NCBI GenBank assembly: GCA_964453115.1 | Contig: CAYVRT010000002.1 | Location: forward strand, 62,001-126,000 | Reading direction: 5' to 3' | Length of the DNA: 64,000 nt | Origin: JAIWNK01 sp964453115 | Lineage (GTDB): Bacteria > Chloroflexota > Anaerolineae > Anaerolineales > Anaerolineaceae | Part shown: positions 17,023-23,861 of the stretch, piece after piece | Position numbering within the stretch: the first letter of the stretch is position 1 | Layout of the letters: each line of letters opens with the position of its first letter | The notes under the pieces: model-generated | Database searches by the model: none | What the model saw: only the letters and a program-made list of their open reading frames with translations | What the model was told of the DNA's origin: nothing | Position numbers and translations under genes: made by a program

Positions 17023-17964
17023 TCAGCCAGTGGTTAAAATATGGCTTTTGATCTTTCCACGCTCAATTTGAATTAAAGCACCGCATAACACCCCCTGCTC
17101 ATACATACTGCCCGAATTAACACACAAAGTCTTACCAATCCGTGTTGTTGCCTTACACTCGTGAATATGTCCAAACAGCCCAAGCAGCGGTTGATATCGC
17201 TCAATCACCTTGCGCGCCGAACGACTCCCCACCGGCACCAACGCATTGCCCGCATATTTGGGGCGCAAATCAGCCGTCAATTCTGGCGCATCATCCAGGC
17301 CGCTGCCATAAGGTGGCACATGAAACGCGAACACACTGTGCCGCACATCCTTCAGCCGGGCAATTAATGCCTCATAACGCGTCAACAATTGCTCCTCTGT
17401 CTCCTCGCGGAACGAATGCCAGGGAGTAATATTGCTATACCCAGAGCAAACCATCTCCAATCGCTCATCCAGTGCTACCACAGCCCCCTCGGCAAATGTC
17501 ACCGTCTTCGACTGCGAAAGCACCCCATCCAAATCCGGCATATCATCATTGCCTGGTGTTACAAAACAACGGATCCCGCTGCCGGCCAGTTTTCCATCCG
17601 CATATTCCAACCAATTTTGTGCTGTTCGCAAGACTGCCTGCTCGAAGATAGTATGCACCCGTTCTGGCGACTGCCGTAAGGATTCCATTTCATCGGCATC
17701 CGTCCGGTATGGATAGTATCCCCGGCTACGAATCTTGCGTTCCATTTCCAAAACTTCGTCCTCACCATGCAAAATATGTGCCTGTTCCAGCAACACAGCC
17801 CGATAGGTCTGATTTCCCTGATGCACAATCGGCACCACCGCCTTACCGCTGATATCGCCACCCATCACCAACACATCTGCATGATAGAACTTTCCGGCGT
17901 TAATGAATTTTCGCCAGCAAATTTCCGAACCGTGAATATCGGTTGTAAAAAAAATAGTAGTCAA
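17023..17964 (-). CDS. Calcineurin-like metallophosphoesterase
   Basis: This 313-residue enzyme shows the dimetal site motifs in order: TTDIHG (D9, H11), VMGGDISG, TPGNDD, FHVPPY and LFGHIHE near the end. The family hydrolyses phosphoesters; the substrate is unknown. There is no signal peptide, so it acts in the cytoplasm. The start appears to be a TTG at 17964 with AAGG 7 nt before it; no earlier ATG exists in frame, and a later start would remove the first metal ligands. It stands alone between two operons. Confidence 0.88.
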   Translation of the reverse strand: MTTIFFTTDIHGSEICWRKFINAGKFYHADVLVMGGDISGKAVVPIVHQGNQTYRAVLLEQAHILHGEDEVLEMERKIRSRGYYPYRTDADEMESLRQSPERVHTIFEQAVLRTAQNWLEYADGKLAGSGIRCFVTPGNDDMPDLDGVLSQSKTVTFAEGAVVALDERLEMVCSGYSNITPWHSFREETEEQLLTRYEALIARLKDVRHSVFAFHVPPYGSGLDDAPELTADLRPKYAGNALVPVGSRSARKVIERYQPLLGLFGHIHECKATTRIGKTLCVNSGSMYEQGVLCGALIQIERGKIKSHILTTG

Positions 17965-18024
17965 GGGATTGCCTTTTGGGGATTCTTTCAGGATGTCTGA
18001 TTTTAATCGAAAGCAGGGTTTTTC

Positions 18025-18939
18025 TCAACCCGCCAACCACTGATCTCCAGCGGACATACCAGTCTCCAATGTTTCCGCTGTAAAGCCGCGTTCCCGCAGC
18101 CCAATTACCATCTTCTCAGCCTCGTGCAGGTCAAAATATCGGAACATATGGCATAAAACGATTGCCCCGGCATCCACCTGTTCAACAACTTGATAAGCAT
18201 TCTCATACCAGCCATTGCTAATATCCGTCCATAGCACATGCTGCAATCCCCACTCCGCCGCGATCTTGCGCACTCGTTCATCCACCGCGCCAAACGGCGC
18301 CCGAAAGAATCGCACTCGATAGCCCGGCAGAATTTCAGCAACGTCTTCAAAGAAGTTGCGAAATTGCTCCTCAATTTCGGTACTGCGTAGTTGCGTCAAA
18401 GGGTATTCATGCAAGTATCCATGACATGCCAACAAATGTCCCTCAGCCACCAGACGACGAACCGTCGCCTGACAATAGCGCAAGGCGCGTCCAATAAAAA
18501 AGAACGTTGCTTTTGCCCCTTGTTTTTGCAAAGCATCTAACAAAAAATTTAGATCCCCTTCGTTGTAGGGTTGATCATCATACGTCAACATTGCTACCTT
18601 ACGGCCCGTATCACCCCGTACAATCTCATGCTGCGCCAGAAAAGTTGCCATCTCTGGTGTCACCCATCGGCTCATCTCGGTTGGTGAAAAAGTCGGTGTA
18701 GCTGTCGGGGTAAAAGTCGCTGTTACTGTCGGCGTTGGAATGGATGTTGAAGTTGCCGTCACAGAAGGAAGCGCTGTTGGTGCAACCGTCTTCGTCGGCA
18801 GTTTTGTTGGCGTTAAGGTCTGTTGGGGTGTTTGCAATTGCGAGTCGCACCCAGTCAACGCCAAAGCCCCACAAGCCAATGCCCCGCTCACCATTCGACG
18901 TAAAAACATCCGTCGAGTCATGTGCTGAGATTCGCTCAT
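18025..18939 (-). CDS. Polysaccharide deacetylase lipoprotein (NodB domain)
   Basis: The start is set at the ATG overlapping the SGNH gene stop (ATGA). Residues 8-31 form a Tat-like lipoprotein signal (RRMFLRR and lipobox LTGC, C31). A Thr/Pro/Ser-rich linker (about 36-88) leads to a NodB domain with D121-D122 in LTYDDQP, the metal histidines H163 and H167 in CHGYLHE, and RAPFGAVDE. The usual TFDDGP is TYDDQP here, but both Asp are kept. The family removes N- or O-acetyl groups from polymers such as peptidoglycan or PNAG. In this operon it may create or remove the site acylated by the MBOAT relay. Confidence 0.9.
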   Translation of the reverse strand: MSESQHMTRRMFLRRMVSGALACGALALTGCDSQLQTPQQTLTPTKLPTKTVAPTALPSVTATSTSIPTPTVTATFTPTATPTFSPTEMSRWVTPEMATFLAQHEIVRGDTGRKVAMLTYDDQPYNEGDLNFLLDALQKQGAKATFFFIGRALRYCQATVRRLVAEGHLLACHGYLHEYPLTQLRSTEIEEQFRNFFEDVAEILPGYRVRFFRAPFGAVDERVRKIAAEWGLQHVLWTDISNGWYENAYQVVEQVDAGAIVLCHMFRYFDLHEAEKMVIGLRERGFTAETLETGMSAGDQWLAG

Positions 18940-20039
18940 CTTCCAACCATCCAATCCATCAGCCAATCTTCTACCACCGCCGAAAATTGCGCCACCCCCA
19001 TTGGTGAAAGATGCACCGCACTGTTGGTAAACTGCGTCTGCGGCACCACATCCCAGGCATCCAAGTAAGGCAGCCCCACAGCCCTCAAACGTCGCTCCAT
19101 TTCCTGCCGATATGCATCATATGCCCACCGTGGATAATAGAAATTATACCGAATGTCGCTGTTTTTCCCATCGCTGATCAGCATTGGCTCATTAATCACC
19201 AAGAGCGGAACATCTCCGGCAATCTGCTTCCCGGCCGCAAAGGCTGCATAAAACATTTCAGCCTCCAGCAGTTCAGGCCCCGCCCACTGATGAAACTTTA
19301 CATCTGCATCCAAATCTCTTGCCGCTGCTGCATATTGCTCAGGGTAATCCTGATCAATCCCCGTTGCGGCCCACATCACCCCATACAACTGCAAGCGCAG
19401 TCGGTCGGCGAGCGCCCTTCGCTGACCAACCCACGTTCGTTGCCAAAACAGCGTCGAATCGGGTGGGGCCAGCGGGAAATCATATGCCGCTACCAAACGC
19501 TTCACCCTTGTTGGATTATGTTGCACCAAAGGCGATTCGAACTGCTTATCCACAGGCAGAGATTCAAGCGTCACCAGCCACAACACCAGATCGGGATCAT
19601 ATACCATCGCAGCATCCAAAATCATCAAATCCTTCGCCAATGACATGGTTGGATACCCCAAATTATAAAAGCGCATCCGCTGCCCAGCTGGTGTCTTCAA
19701 TCCCATTTGATCCAATTGTCCCGCCAATGTCTCCTCAGGACGCAGCAACGTCCCCCAGGTTGCGCTATCACCAATCAACAACACTCGGAATTCATCTGCT
19801 GGCTTGATCGGCCCCGCCAATCGAAGCGAGGACATCATTGCATCCAAATCATACAAGCTTAAATTATAAGAGCGTTGCGGTGTCTCACCAAATGGCAGCC
19901 GCTCCCGCCCAGGCACAATCCCTTGATATAAAGAGAAGCGCGGCCCTTCCTTTGTTGGCAGAAATGCAAACCCAAGGTTGAATATCACAAACAAAATCAC
20001 TGCCTTCAAAAAAACGGCGCGCAAAAACCGAAAGGTCAT
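18936..20039 (-). CDS. SGNH/GDSL-type hydrolase, putative acyl transferase of an MBOAT system
   Basis: A single N-terminal membrane anchor (about residues 8-27) is followed by an extracytoplasmic SGNH fold. The nucleophile motif is LIGDSATWG (S92), and the C-terminal Asp-His pair lies in DAWDVVP (D327 or D330) and SAVHLSP (H343). Comparable AlgJ/AlgX and DltD-like proteins pass an acyl group from the MBOAT side to the extracellular polymer. The gene begins 1 bp after the MBOAT stop and overlaps the deacetylase by 4 bp, so all are translationally linked. The acyl group and acceptor are unknown. Confidence 0.86.
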   Translation of the reverse strand: MTFRFLRAVFLKAVILFVIFNLGFAFLPTKEGPRFSLYQGIVPGRERLPFGETPQRSYNLSLYDLDAMMSSLRLAGPIKPADEFRVLLIGDSATWGTLLRPEETLAGQLDQMGLKTPAGQRMRFYNLGYPTMSLAKDLMILDAAMVYDPDLVLWLVTLESLPVDKQFESPLVQHNPTRVKRLVAAYDFPLAPPDSTLFWQRTWVGQRRALADRLRLQLYGVMWAATGIDQDYPEQYAAAARDLDADVKFHQWAGPELLEAEMFYAAFAAGKQIAGDVPLLVINEPMLISDGKNSDIRYNFYYPRWAYDAYRQEMERRLRAVGLPYLDAWDVVPQTQFTNSAVHLSPMGVAQFSAVVEDWLMDWMVGR

Positions 20040-20040
20040 T

Positions 20041-21465
20041 TTAGCCTCCCACCAAACGTCGCAACACAGTCAGCGAATCCGCCGGTGCGGGCAAGGCAAA
20101 CCAAACCCAACCCAACGCCACATAGTGAAACGTCAGCAGAGTTGAAAAACCATTCAACACCATCATCAATCGGGGGTGCGCTTCCAACCAACCCAAACGC
20201 GGACGCATCCAGTCAGACCAGCGATTTTGCACAAACAATCCAAGTCCATGCCACAATCCCCACAACACAAAATTCCAGCCAATCCCATGCCATAGGCCAA
20301 TCAAGACCATCGTGCTAACCTGTGTCAGTAAAATAACAAGCGTTGCTGATAGCGGTTTACGAGCCATCCGCAATGCCCGCGTCAATGGATTAAAAAAATA
20401 AGCCCGGAACCACTGCGTCAATGTCATGTGCCAGTTATTCCAAAACTGTGTCAGGTTCGGCTTCAAATATGGAGAATTGAAGTTTTCCGGCAAACGAATC
20501 CCCAACCAGCGCGCCAGCCCAACCGCAATATCAGTATAGCCTGAAAAATCAAAGAAAATCAACAATGCATAAGCATAAACCAACACCCATTGCCAGCCAG
20601 CACTCGTCACCTGTCCAACATTTTGTGCGCTCAAAGCAAACAATGCCAAGCTATCTGCAACCACAAATTTCTTAAATAGCCCAATCACCAGACGCTTCCC
20701 ACCCACGCCCACATCTTCTGCCAAATTTCCCAACGGGGAGCGCAAATCTTTCAAAAAACGCTCCAGTCGGTCAATTGGCCCAGCAGAAAACGCCGGGAAG
20801 AACAGAACATAATTAACATACTCTTGCAATGAAACCGTTGGCAAACGCCCATTCTGACGATCGCGCAGGGTATGAATCAGCCGAAACGCCACATATGAAA
20901 AACCCAACCAACGCACATCCAGCGCTGCCGCCCGCTCGACCGATTGCCCACCCAGCCAGCGCAACCCGGCGCTCAGCGCCACTGTCAAAACCGGCCACTT
21001 CAGCACCACAAACAAGCCAATCAGCACCACAATCGCCACACCCAACCCACGCCCATCAGAACGGACAAAACGTCCAATCAGCCAGGCTGCTCCTGCAATC
21101 AAAGTCAAACCAATCAACACAATCACCGTCTGCGGCGGACGCGTCGCCGTGATTACCCCCTCGCTCGAAAGATAACGCGTCAGCCCCACACCCAGTACCA
21201 GAACACCAATCCCCCCTGCCGTCATCCACTGCATTCGTTCGCGCCGCACCGCCTCGGGCGTCGTCAACACCCAGGCCAGAATTGTCAGCGTCAGTGTTGC
21301 CGTCGGCAGCCAGAAGTCCATCTCGCGCAGCGGCATTACCGGCTGCATCCAATACATTGCCAGAACACTGCCACACAAAAGCAGCCACCCGCGCCCAACA
21401 CCGCGCAGCAAAACCCGCATCAGCAATGCAAGTCCGCCAAAAACCAGAATATGTGTCAGCGTCAT
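20041..21465 (-). CDS. MBOAT O-acyltransferase (DltB/AlgI family)
   Basis: This 474-residue polytopic enzyme has the MBOAT hallmarks FFPAFSAGPIDRLERF, FDFSGYTDIAVGLARWLGI, FWNNWHMTLTQWFR (H346) and the catalytic GLWHGIGWN (H393). The 47-residue spacing of the two histidines is the one I recall for DltB. Compared with DltB it has a longer, variable N-terminal membrane part. The C-terminus ends in LRRLVGG and carries no fused acyl-shuttle motif, which fits the shuttle being on the separate 46-residue protein encoded 1 bp upstream. It should move an acyl group across the membrane. Confidence 0.94.
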   Translation of the reverse strand: MTLTHILVFGGLALLMRVLLRGVGRGWLLLCGSVLAMYWMQPVMPLREMDFWLPTATLTLTILAWVLTTPEAVRRERMQWMTAGGIGVLVLGVGLTRYLSSEGVITATRPPQTVIVLIGLTLIAGAAWLIGRFVRSDGRGLGVAIVVLIGLFVVLKWPVLTVALSAGLRWLGGQSVERAAALDVRWLGFSYVAFRLIHTLRDRQNGRLPTVSLQEYVNYVLFFPAFSAGPIDRLERFLKDLRSPLGNLAEDVGVGGKRLVIGLFKKFVVADSLALFALSAQNVGQVTSAGWQWVLVYAYALLIFFDFSGYTDIAVGLARWLGIRLPENFNSPYLKPNLTQFWNNWHMTLTQWFRAYFFNPLTRALRMARKPLSATLVILLTQVSTMVLIGLWHGIGWNFVLWGLWHGLGLFVQNRWSDWMRPRLGWLEAHPRLMMVLNGFSTLLTFHYVALGWVWFALPAPADSLTVLRRLVGG

Positions 21466-21466
21466 C

Positions 21467-21607
21467 CTAAAAACCCTGATAAATCCATAATGGAGCGCTC
21501 TCTGCCGTTAGCACCAGCAAGGCCAAAACAACCAGACAAAGAACAAGCGCCCAGAGGTTTTCACGCGTCCACAATATCCGGCGCAAGAATTCTATTGCAC
21601 GCCGCAT
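21467..21607 (-). CDS. 46-aa single-span microprotein with DltX-like C-terminal hexapeptide
   Basis: A short frame on the minus strand starts at the ATG 21607-21605 and ends in TAG one base before the MBOAT ATG. It encodes a basic N-terminus (MRRAIEFLRR), a membrane helix (WALVLCLVVLALLVL, residues 19-33) and a short outer tail ending WIYQGF (41-46), with Tyr43. The size, topology and last six residues (aromatic-x-Tyr-x-x-Phe at the extreme C-terminus) match DltX-type acyl-shuttle proteins. In that family the Tyr carries the acyl group from the MBOAT to the SGNH transferase. The start overlaps the upstream lipoprotein gene by 16 bp, suggesting coupling. Assigning the role rests on motif and context. 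Confidence 0.78.
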   Translation of the reverse strand: MRRAIEFLRRILWTRENLWALVLCLVVLALLVLTAESAPLWIYQGF

Positions 21608-21975
21608 ATCAACCAGTTTCCACCTTGCTGTACCACCCGAAAAGTGCGGCTGCTCAAATCAAACTCACGTTGTTCCTCACCATACGTAGTCAAGAGCTTT
21701 CCATCGCAAAGCACCAGAACTGCCTCTCCATCCTCACCTGTCTCCTGACAATTCAATCCCTGCAATTCAACCTTCACCGCCTGAAAAGAATCCATCTCCA
21801 ATAGCGCTTGCTCTTCCCAATCTGCACAGGAAAGAGCGCTGACGCGTTCAGCATCTTTATCAGCAAAAGCTTGCTGATAAGTCTCAGCAGCTATGAGAGC
21901 TTCGCTCTTTTGGGTCTCGCTGTTGCAAGCCGACAACACAAACACCAACACAAACAACCAAATCATTCGCTTCAT
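21592..21975 (-). CDS. Small lipoprotein, first gene of the acylation operon
   Basis: This 127-residue protein has a short lipoprotein signal (lipobox LSAC, Cys 17) and then a ~110-residue domain resembling small NTF2/DUF4878-like lipoproteins (AAETYQQAFADKDAERVSAL at the start, then alternating strands). Three further Cys (in LSCADWE, LNCQET and VLCDG) plus one near the end (WLICGV) could form disulfides. Its function is not known. The ATG is picked for the GAGGTG site 8 nt upstream; a longer frame runs to 22023 across the promoter and is not believed. Confidence 0.75.
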   Translation of the reverse strand: MKRMIWLFVLVFVLSACNSETQKSEALIAAETYQQAFADKDAERVSALSCADWEEQALLEMDSFQAVKVELQGLNCQETGEDGEAVLVLCDGKLLTTYGEEQREFDLSSRTFRVVQQGGNWLICGVQ

Positions 21976-22000
21976 ATGATTTTCACCTCGTTGAGGCCAG

Positions 22001-22009
22001 ATTATATCA
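22001..22009 (-). promoter_or_regulatory. Extended -10 promoter of the acylation operon
   Basis: On the minus strand TGATATAAT (22009-22001) is a perfect extended -10 box, 25 bp before the lipoprotein ATG. It lies in the 52-bp gap after the LON-domain gene, so the operon 21975-18025 has its own promoter. No clear -35 box is seen. Confidence 0.6.
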
Positions 22010-22027
22010 CAAGCCCTGCACACTTCA

Positions 22028-22720
22028 TTAATTCAACCAGGGCGAAGGCAATTGCCCCTCATCCCCTAACGGAAGCCTCCGCAAAAGCAACATCTCCCGC
22101 CGATACAGGCGCTCCAGCAAGTCCAAAAAGTCTTCCGAATGCCGGGCAGCCAGCAACGATTGTTTCTCAATCGGCGGAGTTTGCAACAAAGCCGCCGCCA
22201 AATTTAATAGCATCAATGGCTCGTCCGGCAAATCCAGCTCATCCAAATTTACCCCTTCCATTTCTTCCAGCCTCAAAAGTCGCAAATACTCCCGAACCAA
22301 TGGCGAAAACGCTCGCGCCCGGCGCAGCAAATCCAATGTCTGTGGATGATCTAGCGGAGCACTTTCAACTGTTCCCAAACGATAGGAGCGCTCTGCATCA
22401 TTTACACTCAACACCCGGAACCGTTCGCCTCCTATCGCTGTTATATTCATTTGTCCGTCCGCCAAAGGGATCACCTGCACAATATGCGCCAAACATCCAA
22501 TTTCATAGGTCTGCGCCAGTGGCCCCAGTGCCTCCACTCCCTGCCGAATCAAAATAACACCAAAAGGCAATTGTTGCTCCAAACAATCTTGCACCATTTG
22601 CTGATAACGCGCCTCAAAGATATGCAGATCAATTGGCATGCCCGGGAACAAAACTGTATTCAACGGAAAAAGCGGCACAATGCGCAAAGAACACCTTCCA
22701 GAGAGAAAAAATCTTGTCAT
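22028..22720 (-). CDS. LON N-terminal (substrate-binding) domain protein
   Basis: This 230-residue stand-alone LAN domain has the family opening VPLFPLNTVLFPGMPIDLHIFEARYQQM, followed by a beta-rich part and a helical C-terminus. There is no ATPase or protease domain. Such proteins are common near stress genes and may bind unfolded or regulated proteins. Two consecutive ATG codons exist; 22720 is chosen because GGAG lies 7 nt before it. It is divergent from tpx and lies close to the full-length lon gene. Confidence 0.88.
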   Translation of the reverse strand: MTRFFLSGRCSLRIVPLFPLNTVLFPGMPIDLHIFEARYQQMVQDCLEQQLPFGVILIRQGVEALGPLAQTYEIGCLAHIVQVIPLADGQMNITAIGGERFRVLSVNDAERSYRLGTVESAPLDHPQTLDLLRRARAFSPLVREYLRLLRLEEMEGVNLDELDLPDEPLMLLNLAAALLQTPPIEKQSLLAARHSEDFLDLLERLYRREMLLLRRLPLGDEGQLPSPWLN

Positions 22721-22810
22721 CATCTTACTCCAAATACTGCCAAAACACCAATTCTCATAGAATGTTTTTTATAAAAGTATACAAAAAAAGTAATATTGAA
22801 ACTTCTTTCG

Positions 22811-22843
22811 TGATACAATCATCAAAAGAACTATGATACAATC
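22811..22843 (+). promoter_or_regulatory. Tandem TGATACAATC elements upstream of tpx
   Basis: The decamer TGATACAATC occurs twice, at 22811-22820 and 22834-22843, 23 bp apart. Each is an extended -10 (TGA TACAAT). They lie 51 and 28 bp before the tpx ATG, so tpx may have two promoters, or the pair may be an operator. The gene itself has a GAGGAGG-like ribosome binding site at 22858-22866. Confidence 0.5.
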
Positions 22844-22870
22844 GAAATTGAAAAAAAGAGGAGGAAGCAA

Positions 22871-23401
22871 ATGACTCTTGAACGAACTGGCCTGATAAAA
22901 TTTTCCGGCAAAGACGTGACCGTGATTGGCACTGATCTATTGCCGGGTGATGCAGCGCCCGAATTTACGCCCCAGGCTCAGGACTGGTCTCAGACCAGCA
23001 TCCTTGCCTCTACAACCGGCAAAGTACGCATCATTGCTGCTGTTCCATCACTTGACACCCCGGTTTGCGACCGAGAGACCCGACGCTTCAACCAGGAAGC
23101 AGCTGCTCTTGACCCACAAATTGCAATCATCATCGTTAGCACCGACCTGCCTTTTGCACAAAAACGCTGGTGCGGCGCGGCTGGTATTGAACAGGTGCAG
23201 GTAGTATCTGATCACCTCAATGCCGAATTCGGCCAAAAATATGGCTGCCTGATTAAAGAAGTTCGCATCCTGCGTCGAGCCGTATTTGTCATAGACCACA
23301 ACGAAAAAATCGTCTTCTCACAATATCTGCCGGCCCTGAGCGACGAGCCAGACTATGCGGCTGTTTTACAGGCTGCCCGTCAGGCCTTGCAGCAAGACTA
23401 A
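22871..23401 (+). CDS. tpx: Thiol peroxidase (Tpx, atypical 2-Cys peroxiredoxin)
   Basis: This 176-residue peroxiredoxin reduces hydroperoxides with thioredoxin as donor. The peroxidatic C66 sits in SLDTPVCDRE with T63, and the resolving C101 in KRWCGAAG; the ~35-residue spacing is the one used in Tpx. The N-terminal FSGKDVTVIG is also typical. It acts in the cytoplasm. It leads a likely stress cluster with hsp20 (17 bp downstream) and lon. Two tandem promoter-like elements precede it. Confidence 0.96.
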   Translation: MTLERTGLIKFSGKDVTVIGTDLLPGDAAPEFTPQAQDWSQTSILASTTGKVRIIAAVPSLDTPVCDRETRRFNQEAAALDPQIAIIIVSTDLPFAQKRWCGAAGIEQVQVVSDHLNAEFGQKYGCLIKEVRILRRAVFVIDHNEKIVFSQYLPALSDEPDYAAVLQAARQALQQD

Positions 23402-23418
23402 TTTTGCGAGGGGAGATC

Positions 23419-23850
23419 ATGATTATCCTCAACAACAAACCTCGCCAGAACCGCTCCGCCCCCTCGATTCCCGCCACCCTTTACTATCTCGGCGGCATGA
23501 CAGACGAGCAAAGCATCACATTTGCCTACGGATGGCGGCTGCCCACTGACCTGTTTGAAACCGAGGATGCCCTCATTGTGCGCGTAGAAGCTTCTGGAAT
23601 GCAGGAAGAAGACTTTGAAATCTACACCGACCCCGACCATCTCTCCATTCGAGGCACACGGCGGGATAGAGAAATGCAAAATGAGCGCGCCTTTCACCAA
23701 ATGGAAATTCGCTTTGGTGAATTTCGAATTGACATCGAACTTCCCACGCCCACTGATGCCTCTCAGGCAAAAGCCGAATACCAGAATGGATTCCTGAAAG
23801 TTCATCTACCAAAACTCAAACCGCAGCGCATCCAAATTGCCGAGGAATAA
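23419..23850 (+). CDS. Small heat shock protein (Hsp20/alpha-crystallin family)
   Basis: This 143-residue ATP-independent holdase carries an alpha-crystallin domain from about residue 45 to 135: LPTDLFETEDALIVRVEASG, then DPDHLSIRGTR and the conserved NGFLKVHLPK. The ATG at 23419 follows a strong GAGGGGAG site; an in-frame TTG upstream at 23404 overlaps that site and is rejected. It lies 17 bp after tpx and 11 bp before lon, so the three probably share transcripts. Confidence 0.93.
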   Translation: MIILNNKPRQNRSAPSIPATLYYLGGMTDEQSITFAYGWRLPTDLFETEDALIVRVEASGMQEEDFEIYTDPDHLSIRGTRRDREMQNERAFHQMEIRFGEFRIDIELPTPTDASQAKAEYQNGFLKVHLPKLKPQRIQIAEE

Positions 23851-23861
23851 ACTACACCCCT

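Noticed and set aside
20944..21804. Plus-strand frame (286 codons) opposite the MBOAT, microprotein and lipoprotein genes
   Set aside because: Its product is Gln/Pro/His-rich low complexity and it covers three coherent minus-strand genes.
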